DNA of 64,000 bases from Litchfieldia stipae (lineage in GTDB: Bacteria > Bacillota > Bacilli > Bacillales > Bacillaceae_L), in contig NZ_JACYHA010000003.1 of the NCBI RefSeq assembly GCF_014837155.1, positions 124,001-188,000 of the forward strand, given 5' to 3'. The notes under the pieces were generated by a model that worked only from the letters and a program-made list of their open reading frames with translations, had not been told where the DNA came from and did not search any database. Below are positions 16,492 to 27,269 of this stretch, in pieces (positions within the stretch are counted from its first letter, which is position 1; each line of letters begins with the position of its first letter). The translations under genes and the position numbers were made by a program.

Positions 16492-17271
16492 TTAATTAGA
16501 TTTTAATTTTTCTAATTCTAATAGGAACTTATCATTTAATACTTTGATATATGTTCCCTTCATTCCTAAAGATCTTGATTCAATAACACCAGCACTTTCA
16601 AGTTTTCTCAGGGCATTTACGATAACAGATCTTGTAATTCCAACTCTGTCTGCAATTTTACTTGCTACTAATAATCCTTCATTACCGTTTAATTCTTCGA
16701 AGATATGCTCAATAGCTTCTAATTCACTATAAGATAATGAACTGATTGCCATTTGAACAACTGCTTTACTTCTAGCTTCATCTTCAATTTCTTCTGCTTT
16801 CTCACGTAAGATTTCCATTCCTACTACTGTTGCACCGTATTCAGCAAGAATTAAATCATCACTTTCGAAATTTTGTTGAAGGCGTGATAAAACAAGTGTT
16901 CCAAGACGCTCTCCACCACCAATAATTGGTACAATCGTTGTTAACCCTTGTTGGAATAATTCTTTATTCTCAACTGGAAAAGCGGTATATTCACTATTAA
17001 TATCAATGTTTGAAGAAGTTTCAGTGATATTAAATAAGCTATTTGTATAATCCTCAGGGAATTGACGATCTTCCAACATTTTCTTCATTCTTTCGTTTTC
17101 AATCTGTTGATTAATAGCAAACCCTAACAATTTACCACGACGACTTACAACGAAGATATTCGCATCGATTACATCTCGTAATGTCTCAGACATTTCTTTA
17201 AAGTTTACCGGCTTACCTGCTGCTTTTTGTAACAAAGCATTAATTTTTCTTGTTTTTTCTAATAATGACAT
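16492..17271 (-). CDS. codY: GTP- and branched-chain-amino-acid-sensing repressor CodY
   Basis: CodY is the global nutrient regulator of Gram-positive bacteria. It binds isoleucine/valine/leucine and GTP. The 259-residue protein has an N-terminal GAF domain (about residues 1-155), a linker helix and a C-terminal winged helix-turn-helix with [20 protein letters not shown] followed by [20 protein letters not shown]. The length and sequence are close to B. subtilis CodY. The start is ATG, with a good AGGAGGAAC-type site upstream. It is the last gene of the xerC-hslV-hslU-codY run. Confidence 0.98.
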   Translation of the reverse strand: MSLLEKTRKINALLQKAAGKPVNFKEMSETLRDVIDANIFVVSRRGKLLGFAINQQIENERMKKMLEDRQFPEDYTNSLFNITETSSNIDINSEYTAFPVENKELFQQGLTTIVPIIGGGERLGTLVLSRLQQNFESDDLILAEYGATVVGMEILREKAEEIEDEARSKAVVQMAISSLSYSELEAIEHIFEELNGNEGLLVASKIADRVGITRSVIVNALRKLESAGVIESRSLGMKGTYIKVLNDKFLLELEKLKSN

Positions 17272-17305
17272 TCAATTGTTCCTCCTGTCGCTTTGGACAA
17301 CGTAA

Positions 17306-18703
17306 TTATAATATAAATCTGCTTAAATCTTTATTTTTTGCAATTGTGTTTAATTTTTCTTCAACATACTGAGGAGTAATTCTAATGCTATCCATCGATA
17401 TGTCTGGCGCCTCGAAAGACAAATCTTCTAATAGTCTTTCCAAAATGGTATGTAATCTCCTTGCACCGATATTATCTGTATCCTGATTAACCTGATATGC
17501 AATTTCAGCTAGCTTACGTATAGCATCGTCAGAAAATTCAAGTTGTATACCTTCTGTTTCTAATAATGCAGAATATTGTTTTAATAAAGCATTATCCGGT
17601 TCAACTAGAATACTTACAAAATCATCAATGGTTAACTTCGTAAGTTCAACACGTATCGGAAATCTACCTTGTAATTCAGGAATTAAATCAGAAGGCTTAG
17701 CCATATGGAAAGCTCCTGCAGCTATAAATAGTACATGATCCGTTTTTACTGAACCATACTTTGTCACAACAGTTGAACCTTCTACGATTGGTAAGATATC
17801 ACGTTGAACACCTTCTCTAGATACATCAGCAGAGGATGATTGACCATTTTTCCCAGCAATTTTATCAATTTCGTCTATAAAAATGATTCCAGATTGCTCT
17901 GCACGTTCGATCGCATCTTGGGTTACTTCATCCATATCAATTAATTTTGCTGCCTCTTCATTTGTTAGGACTTTTCTTGCTTCGCGTACAGTTAGTTTTC
18001 TTTTCTTTTTCTTCTTCGGCATAAGATTACTAAATGCATCTTGCATATTCATCCCCATTTGTTCCATACCAGAACCCTGAAGCATATCAAACATCGATGG
18101 CTGCTGTTCATCAACCTCAACAGTTACATAATGATCCTCTAATTCACCTAGAGCAAGCTTATGTGCTGTTTGGTTTCGCTTATCCTTTATACTTGCTTCT
18201 TCTGCTTGTGGCTCAGGCTCAACTTCTGCCTGATTCCCTCCAAATAACATTTCTAAAGGATTTTTATAGGACGTCTGTTTCTTTTGGGAAGGAACTAACA
18301 AATCAACAATACGACGATTTGCATTTTGTTCCGCACGATCTTTCACTTCAATCATCTTATCTTCTTTCACTAAACGGACAGACGTTTCAACTAAGTCTCT
18401 TACCATTGATTCAACATCACGACCCACATATCCCACTTCTGTGAACTTTGTTGCTTCAACTTTAATAAATGGTGCTCCAACTAGTTTGGCTAATCTTCTT
18501 GCAATTTCTGTTTTACCTACCCCAGTTGGGCCAATCATTAATATATTCTTTGGTACAATCTCATCCCTTAGCTTTTCATTTAATAAATTTCGACGATATC
18601 GATTTCTCAAAGCAACTGCGACCGCTTTTTTTGCTTCCTTTTGTCCTACAATATATTGATCAAGCTTCTCTACGATTTGTCTTGGAGTTAGATTTGTTTT
18701 CAA
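17306..18703 (-). CDS. hslU: HslU (ClpY) ATPase subunit of the HslVU protease
   Basis: HslU is the AAA+ unfoldase that feeds proteins to HslV. The 465-residue product has Walker [10 protein letters not shown] (residues 58-66), the insertion domain (about 110-230), Walker [11 protein letters not shown], a sensor region [14 protein letters not shown], and the C-terminal tail ending LSRFIL that docks into HslV. The start is TTG 18701-18703, with AGGAGG 9 nt upstream. It follows hslV by 22 bp. Confidence 0.97.
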   Translation of the reverse strand: MKTNLTPRQIVEKLDQYIVGQKEAKKAVAVALRNRYRRNLLNEKLRDEIVPKNILMIGPTGVGKTEIARRLAKLVGAPFIKVEATKFTEVGYVGRDVESMVRDLVETSVRLVKEDKMIEVKDRAEQNANRRIVDLLVPSQKKQTSYKNPLEMLFGGNQAEVEPEPQAEEASIKDKRNQTAHKLALGELEDHYVTVEVDEQQPSMFDMLQGSGMEQMGMNMQDAFSNLMPKKKKKRKLTVREARKVLTNEEAAKLIDMDEVTQDAIERAEQSGIIFIDEIDKIAGKNGQSSSADVSREGVQRDILPIVEGSTVVTKYGSVKTDHVLFIAAGAFHMAKPSDLIPELQGRFPIRVELTKLTIDDFVSILVEPDNALLKQYSALLETEGIQLEFSDDAIRKLAEIAYQVNQDTDNIGARRLHTILERLLEDLSFEAPDISMDSIRITPQYVEEKLNTIAKNKDLSRFIL

Positions 18704-18725
18704 AATTTTCTTCCTCCTATCCTAA

Positions 18726-19268
18726 TTAAAGTTCTTCAACAATAATATGCTCATTTGTATAAACACATATCTCACTTGCAGTTTCTAATGCAGCCTTGGC
18801 AATTTCCCTTGCAGTCATCTGCTCTCCAGCGTATTTCTTAAGTGCACGACCAGCTGATAGGGCATAATTACCACCAGATCCAATCGCAAGTACACCATCA
18901 TCTGGTTCAATAACTTCACCTGTTCCGGAAACAAGCAAAATGTTTGATCGATCCATCACAATTAGCATCGCTTCTAGCTTCCTAAGAACTTTATCACTTC
19001 TCCATTGCTGTGCGAGTTCAACAGAGGCACGCTGCAAGTTGCCATTAAATTCTTCTAGCTTTCCTTCAAACATTTCAAACAAAGTGAATGCATCCGCTAC
19101 AGAACCTGCAAAACCTGCTAGAACTTTTCCATTAAATAACTTTCGGACCTTACGTGCAGTGTGCTTCATAACTACAGCATTTCCGAAAGTTACTTGTCCA
19201 TCCCCTGACATTGCACAGGCATCCTTATGATGGACGGCAAAGATAGTTGTTGCATGAAAATTAGACAT
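18726..19268 (-). CDS. hslV: HslV (ClpQ) peptidase subunit of the HslVU protease
   Basis: HslV is the proteasome-like peptidase of the HslVU complex. The 180-residue product begins [20 protein letters not shown], then [20 protein letters not shown], and contains [20 protein letters not shown]. As in B. subtilis ClpQ (CodW), removal of Met1 would leave an N-terminal serine rather than the usual threonine of other HslV proteins. The start is ATG after AGGAGGTAATTAG. It lies between xerC and hslU. Confidence 0.97.
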   Translation of the reverse strand: MSNFHATTIFAVHHKDACAMSGDGQVTFGNAVVMKHTARKVRKLFNGKVLAGFAGSVADAFTLFEMFEGKLEEFNGNLQRASVELAQQWRSDKVLRKLEAMLIVMDRSNILLVSGTGEVIEPDDGVLAIGSGGNYALSAGRALKKYAGEQMTAREIAKAALETASEICVYTNEHIIVEEL

Positions 19269-19295
19269 ATCTAATTACCTCCTTTTATTCCCAGA

Positions 19296-20198
19296 TTAAG
19301 CTCTTGGGTGGGAAGACATGTAGATTTTTTTAAGGTGATCCTTTGTCACATGCGTGTAAACTTGAGTTGATGAAAGATGCTCATGACCTAATAATTCTTG
19401 TACTGACCTCATATCTGCCCCTTCATTTAATAAATGGGTGGCAAAGGTATGCCTTAGAACATGTGGACTAATATGTACAGTTGAAGAGGTTTCATTAACT
19501 AATTTGTTTAATATTAACCTTACTCCTCTTGGTGTTAAATTGCCCCCACGGAAGTTTAAAAATAGAAAATCTGAAGTAGATTTTGATTTGCTAAGTAACT
19601 CCAATCTTCCCTTTGTAATATATCGAGTAATTGCCTTATCTGCATACTCACCAAAAGGGACATATCGTTGTTTACTTCCCTTCCCATTTACGAGGATGGT
19701 GCCAAGTGAAAAATCAATATCACTTATTTCAATTTGACAACACTCACTAACTCGCATTCCTGTCGCATATAAAATCTCTAAAAGTGCTTGATTCCTTTGA
19801 CCAATGGATGTAGATAAATCACTTACATTAAATAGCTTCTCTAGCTCTTCTTTATACAAAAAGCTTGGAATCCTCACATCTTTTTTCGGTAAAGATACTA
19901 ATGTAAAGGGATTTTCACCATTTATTTGTTCTCGTGTCATAAACTTATAAAAACTTCTCAAACTGGAGATTTTTCTCGCTACAGTTCGACGGGAATATTG
20001 TTTTTTATATAGCTCCGTTAAAAAAAGTCGTATTTCAGAATATGTGATTTCAGAAAAAGCTGAAAGCTTTTCCTGTTTCATGAAAGTTAAAAAATCTAAA
20101 ATATCCTGTTCATAGGATTTTATTGTATTCGCTGAATAGTTTCTTTCTATTTGTAAATATTCAATAAACATATCCAATGAACGACTGTCATTTTCCAA
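19296..20198 (-). CDS. xerC: Tyrosine recombinase XerC (CodV)
   Basis: XerC acts with XerD at dif to resolve chromosome dimers. The 300-residue product has an N-terminal SAM-like core-binding domain (YLQIERNYSANTIKSYEQDI) and a C-terminal catalytic domain. The catalytic Arg is in TGMRVSECCQIEI, HxxR is in SPHVLRHTFATHLL, His is in LLGHEHLSSTQ and the nucleophile Tyr is in VYTHV. I place the start at TTG 20196-20198, with GAGGTGAAAATA upstream. The frame extends 12 codons further but without a binding site. A long hairpin lies just upstream. Confidence 0.95.
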   Translation of the reverse strand: MENDSRSLDMFIEYLQIERNYSANTIKSYEQDILDFLTFMKQEKLSAFSEITYSEIRLFLTELYKKQYSRRTVARKISSLRSFYKFMTREQINGENPFTLVSLPKKDVRIPSFLYKEELEKLFNVSDLSTSIGQRNQALLEILYATGMRVSECCQIEISDIDFSLGTILVNGKGSKQRYVPFGEYADKAITRYITKGRLELLSKSKSTSDFLFLNFRGGNLTPRGVRLILNKLVNETSSTVHISPHVLRHTFATHLLNEGADMRSVQELLGHEHLSSTQVYTHVTKDHLKKIYMSSHPRA

Positions 20199-20211
20199 TA
20201 TTTTCACCTCA

Positions 20212-20250
20212 CAAGGGCTACTAAATAGTATCACAATTTAATAGCCCTTG
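20212..20250 (-). repeat. Hairpin between trmFO and xerC, next to the xerC ribosome binding site
   Basis: The arms 20212-20226 and 20236-20250 pair over 15 positions around a 9-nt loop, with one mismatch that is a G-U pair in minus-strand RNA. The hairpin ends 2 nt before the GAGGTG binding site of xerC. There is no T run after it, so it is not a standard intrinsic terminator. It may affect RNA stability or xerC translation. Confidence 0.6.
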
Positions 20251-20259
20251 CAAATGATT

Positions 20260-21567
20260 TTATATTATCTTTGTAAAATTCTGAATTGTTTCTAATGCGC
20301 GATTAGCATATTGTTCATTACGTTCTTGTTTGTTCTTTATTTTCACATCCAATTCCTTGAACAAACCGAAGTTTGCATTCATTGGCTGGAAGTTTTTTGA
20401 ATTCGTTGTTGTGATGTATCTAGCCATACTCCCAATTGCAGTTTCATGAGGAAAAACAATTGGATCCTTTCCAAGGATCATTAATGCGGCATTTAATCCA
20501 GCAACTAATCCTGAAGCGGCTGATTCAACATAGCCTTCTACACCAGTCATCTGACCTGCAAAGAATAAATCCTTACGTCCTTTGTATTGGTATGTTGGCA
20601 ATAAAAGATTAGGTGAATTTATAAACGTGTTACGGTGCATAACTCCATATCTTACGATTTCAGCATTTTCAAGTCCTGGGATTAACCTAATTACTTCTTT
20701 CTGTGGTCCCCATTTTAAATGTGTCTGAAATCCTACAATGTTATAGAGTGTTCCAGCTCCATCATCTTGTCTTAACTGAACAACCGCATATGGTCTCTTT
20801 CCTGTTTTTGGATCCTCTAACCCTACAGGCTTTAATGGTCCAAATAGCATTGTTTTTCGACCTCTAGCAGCCATTACTTCTACTGGCATACAACCTTCGA
20901 AGAAGATTTCCTTTTCAAACTCCTTTAAAGGTACCGTTTCAGCAGATACTAATGCATCATAGAATTTATTAAATTCATCCTCTGTCATAGGACAATTTAA
21001 ATAGGCTGCTTCCCCTTTATCATACCTAGATTTCAAGTAAACCTTGTCCATATCGATACTTTCTTTTTCAATAATAGGAGCTGCAGCATCGTAGAAATAC
21101 AAATACTCTTCTCCAGTTAATCCTCTTAATTTCTCTGATAATGCCTTTGAGGTTAACGGACCAGTCGCTATGATAGTTGGACCTTCTGGTATTTCTTGAA
21201 TTTCTTCATTAAACACCGTTACATTTGGATGGTTCTTTACACTCTCAGTTACTTTTGCAGCAAACTCATGGCGATCAACTGCTAGTGCGCCACCTGCTGG
21301 AACAGAAGACTCGTCTGCAGCTCTTATAATAACCGAATCTAACATTCTCATTTCTTCCTTTAATACACCAACTGCGTTTGTTAAATTATTTGCACGAAGA
21401 GAATTACTACATACTAACTCTGCAAATTTATCTGTATGATGAGCTGGAGTTTGTACAACTGGACGCATTTCATATAGATGTACTTTTACGCCTCTTTTAG
21501 CTAATTGCCAAGCTGCCTCACTTCCAGCTAAACCTGCTCCTATGACATTTACTACTTGTTCGTTCAT
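20260..21567 (-). CDS. trmFO: tRNA (uracil-54-C5) methyltransferase TrmFO, folate/FAD-dependent
   Basis: TrmFO (Gid) makes m5U54 in tRNA using methylenetetrahydrofolate and FAD. The 435-residue protein begins with the FAD-binding [17 protein letters not shown], followed by LYEMRP and [12 protein letters not shown]. The C-terminal [16 protein letters not shown] completes the fold. The length matches B. subtilis. The start is ATG after GGGAGGAAACAATA. It follows topA across a terminator-like hairpin. Confidence 0.97.
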   Translation of the reverse strand: MNEQVVNVIGAGLAGSEAAWQLAKRGVKVHLYEMRPVVQTPAHHTDKFAELVCSNSLRANNLTNAVGVLKEEMRMLDSVIIRAADESSVPAGGALAVDRHEFAAKVTESVKNHPNVTVFNEEIQEIPEGPTIIATGPLTSKALSEKLRGLTGEEYLYFYDAAAPIIEKESIDMDKVYLKSRYDKGEAAYLNCPMTEDEFNKFYDALVSAETVPLKEFEKEIFFEGCMPVEVMAARGRKTMLFGPLKPVGLEDPKTGKRPYAVVQLRQDDGAGTLYNIVGFQTHLKWGPQKEVIRLIPGLENAEIVRYGVMHRNTFINSPNLLLPTYQYKGRKDLFFAGQMTGVEGYVESAASGLVAGLNAALMILGKDPIVFPHETAIGSMARYITTTNSKNFQPMNANFGLFKELDVKIKNKQERNEQYANRALETIQNFTKII

Positions 21568-21630
21568 TATTGTTTCCTCCCAAACAGTTGTTTCTATTCA
21601 TCTTGCCAAATTTTGATGCGTTAACATAAA

Positions 21631-21655
21631 AGAGGTGAGCATTAGAAGCTCACCA
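21631..21655 (-). terminator. Hairpin after topA, weak terminator
   Basis: GGTGAGC / GCTCACC pair around a 7-nt loop, and the minus strand continues TCTTTTATG. It lies 5 bp after the topA stop. The short T run suggests partial termination between topA and trmFO. Confidence 0.6.
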
Positions 21656-21659
21656 CCTG

Positions 21660-23735
21660 TTATTTCTGAGTTTCTTCTTTATAATCACATTCTACACATT
21701 GTACTTGTAAGCCTTTTTTCAACTTCTTTTCTACTAACATATTCTCACATTTTGGACATTTTCTTGCAATAGGCTTATCCCATGAAAGAAAGTCACATCC
21801 TGGAAATTGATCACAACCGTAGAATATCCGTTTTTTCTTACTTTTTCGCTCGATAATATTACCTTTCTCACATTTCGGACATTTTACACCTATATCCTTA
21901 ACAATTGCTTTTGTATTCCGGCAATCAGGGAAATTAGAACATGCCATAAACTTTCCGTAGCGTCCCATTTTAAAGACCATTGGATTCCCACATGATTCAC
22001 AATCTTCACCAGCAGGTTCATCCTTTATTTCGACTTCTTTCATCTCATTCTCGGCAAATGCTAGTCGTTTTTCAAAGTCTTGGTAGAATTCATCGATAAT
22101 CTTTACCCACTCAATGTTGCCTTCTTCAATCTCATCTAGGCTATTCTCCATTTTCGCAGTAAATTCAACATCAAGGATCTCAGGGAAAAACTCCAACATG
22201 AGATCATGAACAATCATACCCAACTCAGTTGGTATAAATCGTTTATTATCAAGAGTGACATATCCTCTTTTTTGAATCGTATCCAGAGTTGGTGCAAATG
22301 TAGATGGGCGACCTATTCCAAGCTCTTCAAGAGTTTTTACAAGTCTTGCCTCTGTATATCTTGGTGGTGGCTGAGTAAAATGCTGTTTCGGTTCTATGTC
22401 TTTTGAGATGACCTTATCTCCTTCTTGAAGATCTGGTAGCATCTTATCTTTTTCTTCCTCATTATCATCAGTTCCCTCTACATACACCTTCATAAACCCA
22501 GGAAACTTCACTTTAGAACCAGTAGCTCTAAATAATATTCCTTCGTTTATAAGATCAACACTCATTGTGTCCATGACAGCAGAGGCCATATGACTTGCAA
22601 CAAAACGTTCCCAAATTAATTTATAAAGTCGGAGTTGATCTCTTGAAAGATATTCCTTTAACGTGCTTGGCTCTCTTAATGTAGAAGTAGGGCGGATCGC
22701 TTCATGTGCATCTTGCGTGTTTGATCCTTTTTTATCCTTCCGCTTATTTTCAGTGACATATTCTTTTCCATATGTATGTTGGATAAAATCCGCAACTTCA
22801 TTTTGAGCTGTCTCTGAAATACGGGTTGAATCCGTACGCATGTATGTAATAAGACCAACTGTGCCATCTTTACCTAAGTCAATCCCTTCATACAATTGTT
22901 GAGCAAGCATCATTGTTTTCTTTGCTCGGAAGTTCAATTTTCTTGCAGCTTCCTGTTGAAGAGATGAAGTAATAAATGGTGGAGCAGGATTTCGTTTCCT
23001 TTCCTTCTTTGTCACTGATTGGACAACAAAGTCTTTGCCTTTAATGCGCTCCATGATTTCTTTAACTTCTTCTTCATTTTTTAATTCTAACTTTTTCTTA
23101 TCTCTACCATAGAAAAGCGCTGAGAATTGCTCATTCTTCTTTAGAAAATCAGCAGCTATTGTCCAGTATTCTTCTGGTTCAAATCGTTCAATTTCTTGTT
23201 CTCTCTCGATGATTAATCGAACGGCAACCGATTGAACTCGGCCTGCACTGAGACCTTTCTTTACCTTCTTCCAAAGTAATGGGCTAATATTATACCCTAC
23301 CAATCTGTCAAGAATTCTTCTTGCTTGTTGTGAATCAACTAAATCTAGATTTATCGCTCTAGGATGCTTGAATGATTCTTTGATTGCTTCTTTTGTAATT
23401 TCGTTAAATACCACTCGACATTCTGAACTAACATCTAGATCAAGACTATGAGCCAAGTGCCAAGCAATTGCTTCCCCTTCACGATCCGGGTCAGCCGCGA
23501 GAAAAACTTTCTTCGCTTTTTTTGCAGCTGTCTTCAATTCCTTCAATACAGGCCCTTTTCCTCGAATAGTTATATATTTAGGGTTGAAGTGATTCTCTGC
23601 ATCAACACCCATTTGACTCTTTGGTAAATCTCGGATATGCCCCATAGATGCTTTTACTTTATATTTTTTACCTAAATAACGTTCTATTGTTTTTGCTTTT
23701 GCAGGTGATTCCACTATGACTAAGAAGTCAGACAT
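21660..23735 (-). CDS. topA: DNA topoisomerase I TopA
   Basis: TopA relaxes negative supercoils. The 691-residue product has a TOPRIM domain ([29 protein letters not shown]), the active-site tyrosine in LITYMRTDS (about residue 298) and three C-terminal four-cysteine zinc modules, beginning [16 protein letters not shown] and CPKCENML. The start is ATG 23733-23735, with AGGAGG 9 nt upstream. A TTG one codon earlier is less well placed. A strong promoter precedes it. Confidence 0.97.
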   Translation of the reverse strand: MSDFLVIVESPAKAKTIERYLGKKYKVKASMGHIRDLPKSQMGVDAENHFNPKYITIRGKGPVLKELKTAAKKAKKVFLAADPDREGEAIAWHLAHSLDLDVSSECRVVFNEITKEAIKESFKHPRAINLDLVDSQQARRILDRLVGYNISPLLWKKVKKGLSAGRVQSVAVRLIIEREQEIERFEPEEYWTIAADFLKKNEQFSALFYGRDKKKLELKNEEEVKEIMERIKGKDFVVQSVTKKERKRNPAPPFITSSLQQEAARKLNFRAKKTMMLAQQLYEGIDLGKDGTVGLITYMRTDSTRISETAQNEVADFIQHTYGKEYVTENKRKDKKGSNTQDAHEAIRPTSTLREPSTLKEYLSRDQLRLYKLIWERFVASHMASAVMDTMSVDLINEGILFRATGSKVKFPGFMKVYVEGTDDNEEEKDKMLPDLQEGDKVISKDIEPKQHFTQPPPRYTEARLVKTLEELGIGRPSTFAPTLDTIQKRGYVTLDNKRFIPTELGMIVHDLMLEFFPEILDVEFTAKMENSLDEIEEGNIEWVKIIDEFYQDFEKRLAFAENEMKEVEIKDEPAGEDCESCGNPMVFKMGRYGKFMACSNFPDCRNTKAIVKDIGVKCPKCEKGNIIERKSKKKRIFYGCDQFPGCDFLSWDKPIARKCPKCENMLVEKKLKKGLQVQCVECDYKEETQK

Positions 23736-23776
23736 CAAACATTTCCTCCTTAAGAGGTATTATAAAATCTTCACTA

Positions 23777-23805
23777 TTATTAAATAACCTAGTACGTTTT
23801 GTCAA
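23777..23805 (-). promoter_or_regulatory. Sigma-A promoter of topA
   Basis: TTGACA (23800-23805), a 17-bp spacer and TAATAA (23777-23782) are read on the minus strand, 42 bp upstream of the topA ATG. The -35 box is a perfect consensus. This separates topA-trmFO transcription from dprA. Confidence 0.75.
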
Positions 23806-23858
23806 ACAGTATTGTTTAAAGTTTGCATTTTATTCATCATTTTCGCAAATAAATCAAT

Positions 23859-24737
23859 CTAAAGATATGAGATTTCGGAGGAGATATCTTCACTTGTCAT
23901 AACCAATTTAGCTCCTGCTTGAATAAGGTGGTTGCATCCACTACTTGTTGGAAGATTGATTGCACCAGGAACGGCAAATACCTCTCTTCCTTGTTGAAGA
24001 GCAAGGTTTGCAGTAATTAAAGAACCACTAATACTCTTTGCTTCAATTACAAGTGTGCCAAGAGATAATCCACTGATTATTCGATTTCTCATAGGAAAAT
24101 GCCATCTCTTTGGTTCTGTATGTGGTGGATATTCCGAGAGTAATAATTGGTCTTGACTTATTTTATGTGCAAGTAGCTTATTTGATTTTGGATAGATATG
24201 TTGAAATCCTCCAGCGATAACGGCAATTGTTTTCCCTTTATGAGCTATAGCTAGTTCATGTGCACGAGTATCAATCCCAATAGCTAGGCCACTCACAATG
24301 GTCCAATTGTTTTGAATAAGTGGTACAATTACTTTTTCCATTGATCCATATCCATAATTAGAAGGATTTCTCGTTCCAACAACACTTAATTTTCTCTGTT
24401 CATTTAAGATGCTCAAATCTCCACTCAAATAAATCACCCAAGGTGGATCATAAATTTGTTTAAGAGGTTCTGGATAGGTTTCATCAAAAATGGTAAGAAT
24501 ATCAATTTTTTTCGCTTTATAATGATTTAGCATACTTTGGTTTTTGATAGATTGCAAATCATTTATGAATTTTCTTGCATTATTTGTGTTGATTTGAAGT
24601 AAATTCTCAACGTCTGAGACAGTGAGGTGATAGATTGAGGAAAGGTTTGGGTCGATTTGAAGAAGCTTTAATATCGATTTCCACCCTATATTACAATGGT
24701 GAATTTGGACTAATCGTTCTTTGAAGGTTAAATTCAT
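23859..24737 (-). CDS. dprA: DNA-processing protein DprA (Smf)
   Basis: DprA binds incoming single-stranded DNA and loads RecA during transformation. The 292-residue product has a Rossmann-like fold with VVGTRNPSNYGYGSMEKV, VSGLAIGIDTRAHELAI, the FPMRNRIISGLSLGTLVIEA motif and EVFAVPGAIN. The N-terminal 90 residues resemble the helical extension of Bacillus Smf. The start is ATG after AAGGAGGAAC. It lies between sucD and topA as in B. subtilis. Confidence 0.95.
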   Translation of the reverse strand: MNLTFKERLVQIHHCNIGWKSILKLLQIDPNLSSIYHLTVSDVENLLQINTNNARKFINDLQSIKNQSMLNHYKAKKIDILTIFDETYPEPLKQIYDPPWVIYLSGDLSILNEQRKLSVVGTRNPSNYGYGSMEKVIVPLIQNNWTIVSGLAIGIDTRAHELAIAHKGKTIAVIAGGFQHIYPKSNKLLAHKISQDQLLLSEYPPHTEPKRWHFPMRNRIISGLSLGTLVIEAKSISGSLITANLALQQGREVFAVPGAINLPTSSGCNHLIQAGAKLVMTSEDISSEISYL

Positions 24738-24813
24738 AGTTCCTCCTTATATCTTTGAGATTGTTAGATTTTGATTATAAATAGGAAATTCTACATGGAA
24801 GGGAAGGATGGGG

Positions 24814-24842
24814 AAAAGGCAGACCCCAAAAAGAAGGTCTGC
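24814..24842 (-). terminator. Terminator of the sucCD operon
   Basis: GCAGACC / GGTCTGC with a 10-nt loop (24819-24842) is followed on the minus strand by CTTTT. It lies 13 bp after the sucD stop and isolates sucCD from dprA. Confidence 0.8.
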
Positions 24843-24855
24843 TAATAAAATTTCT

Positions 24856-25758
24856 TTAATGTGTTTTACACTTTTCAAATAGGCCTTGCTCTTTTAATAC
24901 AGAAATTAGTGTTTCACCCATTACTGATGGTGTTTCAGCAACTTGTATACCACACTCATTCATTGTTTTGATTTTTTCTGCGGCAGTTCCCTTACCACCA
25001 GAAATAATCGCACCAGCATGCCCCATGCGTTTTCCTGGAGGTGCAGTTTGACCACCGATAAAGCCGACAACAGGCTTAGTCATATTCGCCTTCACCCATT
25101 CTGCCGCTTCTTCTTCGGCTGTTCCACCAATTTCTCCAATCATGATTACTGCATAAGTATCCTCATCTTCATTAAACGCTTTTAATACATCTATAAAGTT
25201 TGTTCCATTTACTGGATCTCCACCAATTCCAACAGCTGTAGATTGACCAATCCCAGCCTGAGATAATTGATGTACCGCTTCATATGTAAGCGTTCCAGAT
25301 CGTGATACAACTCCAACATGCCCTTTTTTATGAATATAGCCAGGCATAATTCCAATCTTACATTCTTCGGGTGTAATAACTCCTGGGCAGTTTGGTCCAA
25401 TTAAACGTGTCTTCTTTCCTTCCATGTAACGCTTAACTTTAACCATATCTAATACTGGAATATGTTCAGTAATACAAATGACTAAGTCTAATTCAGCATC
25501 TACACCTTCTAGAATCGCATCAGCTGCGAAAGGAGCAGGAACATAGATGACAGAAGCAGTAGCCCCAGTTTCTTGTACAGCTTCGCTCACAGTATTAAAC
25601 ACTGGTAATCCTTCTACTTCAGTACCGCCTTTACCTGGTGAAGTTCCACCAACAATTTGCGTGCCATATTCAAGCATTTGCTTCGTATGAAATAAAGCCG
25701 TTTTTCCAGTAATTCCTTGAACAATTACTTTTGTATCTTTATTTATTAGTACACTCAT
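24856..25758 (-). CDS. sucD: Succinyl-CoA ligase alpha subunit SucD
   Basis: SucD with SucC makes succinate and ATP/GTP from succinyl-CoA in the TCA cycle. The 300-residue product has a CoA-binding Rossmann fold ([28 protein letters not shown]), [10 protein letters not shown], and the phosphohistidine loop in [14 protein letters not shown]. The start is ATG after AGGGGAAAAAC. It follows sucC by 17 bp, in the usual order. Confidence 0.97.
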   Translation of the reverse strand: MSVLINKDTKVIVQGITGKTALFHTKQMLEYGTQIVGGTSPGKGGTEVEGLPVFNTVSEAVQETGATASVIYVPAPFAADAILEGVDAELDLVICITEHIPVLDMVKVKRYMEGKKTRLIGPNCPGVITPEECKIGIMPGYIHKKGHVGVVSRSGTLTYEAVHQLSQAGIGQSTAVGIGGDPVNGTNFIDVLKAFNEDEDTYAVIMIGEIGGTAEEEAAEWVKANMTKPVVGFIGGQTAPPGKRMGHAGAIISGGKGTAAEKIKTMNECGIQVAETPSVMGETLISVLKEQGLFEKCKTH

Positions 25759-25775
25759 GTTTTTCCCCTGCCTTT

Positions 25776-26936
25776 CTATCCTACTAGTGATACGATCTTT
25801 TGTGCGCCATCTGCCATTGATTCAGCAGCCGTTATATTCAAACCAGATTCCTGTAGAATCTTTTTCCCTAGGTCTACATTTGTCCCTTCAAGACGAACGA
25901 CTAATGGAATCTCAAGTCCTACTTGCTTTGTAGCCTCAACAACACCTTCTGCAATGACATCACATTTCATGATTCCACCAAAGATGTTAACAAAAATCCC
26001 CTTTACAGCTTGATCTGATAGGATGATTTTGAATGCTTCAGTTACCTTTTCAGCTGTTGCACTACCCCCAACATCAAGGAAGTTAGCTGGATCTCCACCA
26101 TAATGCTTAATGATATCCATCGTTGCCATCGCAAGACCTGCACCATTAACCATACAACCAATGTTTCCATCTAATGAAATATAGCTTAAATCATATTTAG
26201 ATGCTTCAATTTCCTTTGCATCTTCTTCATCAAGGTCACGATACTCGAGAATGTCCTTATGACGATATAATGCATTAGAATCAAAGTTAAGCTTCGCATC
26301 TAGTGCTAATACTTTTCCATCTCCTGTTACAACCAAAGGATTTATTTCAGCAATTGAGCAATCCTTTTCAACAAATGCAGTATATAAAGCAGTCATAAAT
26401 TTAACCGCTTGCCCTACTAACTCTTTTGGAATATTAATATTGAAAGCAATTCTTCGTGCTTGGAAGCCTTGAAGTCCAATCACAGGATCAATTACTTCTT
26501 TAAAGATTTTTTCAGGTGTTTTCTCAGCGACTTCTTCAATTTCTGTCCCGCCTTCTTCTGAAGCCATTAACACGACACGTGAAGTTGCACGATCTAGTAC
26601 AAGACCAACATAATATTCTTTTTTAATATCGCAGCCTTCTTCAATTAATAAACGTTTTACTTCTTTGCCTTCTGGCCCAGTTTGGTGGGTAACTAATGTT
26701 TTACCTAAAATCTCTTCAGCATATGTACGTACTTCGTCAAGATTTTTTGCAACCTTAACACCACCAGCTTTCCCACGTCCGCCAGCATGGATTTGTGCTT
26801 TTACAACATTTACAGTTGAACCTAATTCTTTAGCAGCCTCTACAGCTTCTTCGACTGTGAATGCCACTTTTCCATTAGGAACAGCCACCCCATATTTTCT
26901 AAGGACTTCTTTACCTTGATACTCATGGATATTCAT
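25776..26936 (-). CDS. sucC: Succinyl-CoA ligase beta subunit SucC
   Basis: SucC is the ATP-grasp subunit of succinyl-CoA synthetase. The 386-residue protein starts [20 protein letters not shown], contains [17 protein letters not shown] in the nucleotide-binding fold and [16 protein letters not shown] near the C-terminus. The start is ATG after AGGATAGGAGGATGGGAA. The 333-bp upstream region holds a promoter, a cre-like operator and a long palindrome. Confidence 0.97.
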   Translation of the reverse strand: MNIHEYQGKEVLRKYGVAVPNGKVAFTVEEAVEAAKELGSTVNVVKAQIHAGGRGKAGGVKVAKNLDEVRTYAEEILGKTLVTHQTGPEGKEVKRLLIEEGCDIKKEYYVGLVLDRATSRVVLMASEEGGTEIEEVAEKTPEKIFKEVIDPVIGLQGFQARRIAFNINIPKELVGQAVKFMTALYTAFVEKDCSIAEINPLVVTGDGKVLALDAKLNFDSNALYRHKDILEYRDLDEEDAKEIEASKYDLSYISLDGNIGCMVNGAGLAMATMDIIKHYGGDPANFLDVGGSATAEKVTEAFKIILSDQAVKGIFVNIFGGIMKCDVIAEGVVEATKQVGLEIPLVVRLEGTNVDLGKKILQESGLNITAAESMADGAQKIVSLVG

Positions 26937-27103
26937 TTCCCATCCTCCTATCCTTATGTAGCAAATTCTTTCTTTGGCAAAATATCTAGCGACCGCTCAG
27001 TTTTATGAATCATGTTGATTAATAGCTTGATAAGTCGTTTTAATTTCACCTAATTAAGTAAGTCACTTGTTATTATACAAATAATCCTACAAACTTTCTA
27101 TGA

Positions 27104-27133
27104 AAATCAGAATTTTACACAAAATTCTGATTT
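27104..27133 (-). repeat. Perfect 13-bp palindrome in the sucC leader
   Basis: Arms 27104-27116 and 27121-27133 (AAATCAGAATTTT and its exact complement) flank a 4-nt loop. The core AATTTT-N4-AAAATT resembles a CodY box with one extra base in the centre. On the minus strand the hairpin is followed by only a short T run. It may be an operator or a weak attenuator. Confidence 0.6.
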
Positions 27134-27139
27134 GAAAAA

Positions 27140-27155
27140 TAGACTGCGCTTTCAT
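27140..27155 (-). promoter_or_regulatory. Candidate cre site (CcpA operator) upstream of sucC
   Basis: The minus strand reads ATGAAAGCGCAGTCTA, matching the cre consensus WTGNAANCGNWNNCAW at all but one defined position. It starts directly after the -10 box of the candidate promoter, so bound CcpA would block initiation. This fits catabolite repression of the TCA cycle. Confidence 0.6.
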
Positions 27156-27182
27156 TTTATACTTATGTACTGTTATTGTCTA
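27154..27182 (-). promoter_or_regulatory. Candidate sigma-A promoter of sucCD
   Basis: On the minus strand, TAGACA is followed after 17 bp by TAAAAT. This is the same pair of hexamers and spacing as in the fla/che promoter. It sits immediately upstream of the cre-like site. Confidence 0.55.
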
Positions 27183-27227
27183 CCATCTGAGTATAATAAA
27201 CTATATTTATATCAAATATTTATCTAG

Positions 27228-27264
27228 AAAAAAATGCAAACCCATGGTTGGTTTGCATTTTTTT
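27228..27264 (-). terminator. Terminator after ylqH
   Basis: AAATGCAAACC / GGTTTGCATTT around a 7-nt loop is followed by T7 on the minus strand, 5 bp past the ylqH stop. It is nearly symmetric and A/T-flanked on both sides. Confidence 0.9.
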
Positions 27265-27269
27265 AGTGT

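Larger units (their letters stand above)
26937..27227 (-). other. Intergenic control region of sucCD
   Basis: No gene is seen in this stretch. It holds, in transcription order, a sigma-A-like promoter (27154-27182), a cre-like site (27140-27155) and a 13-bp palindrome (27104-27133), then a second TATAAT-like box near 27070-27077, then about 130 bp of untranslated leader to sucC. Confidence 0.55.

Noticed and set aside
21631-21655. Riboswitch before trmFO
   Set aside because: Only a simple hairpin is present, best explained as a weak topA terminator.
27111-27126. CodY box in the sucC leader
   Set aside because: The core has a 4-nt centre rather than the 3-nt centre of AATTTTCWGAAAATT, so I describe it as a palindrome only.
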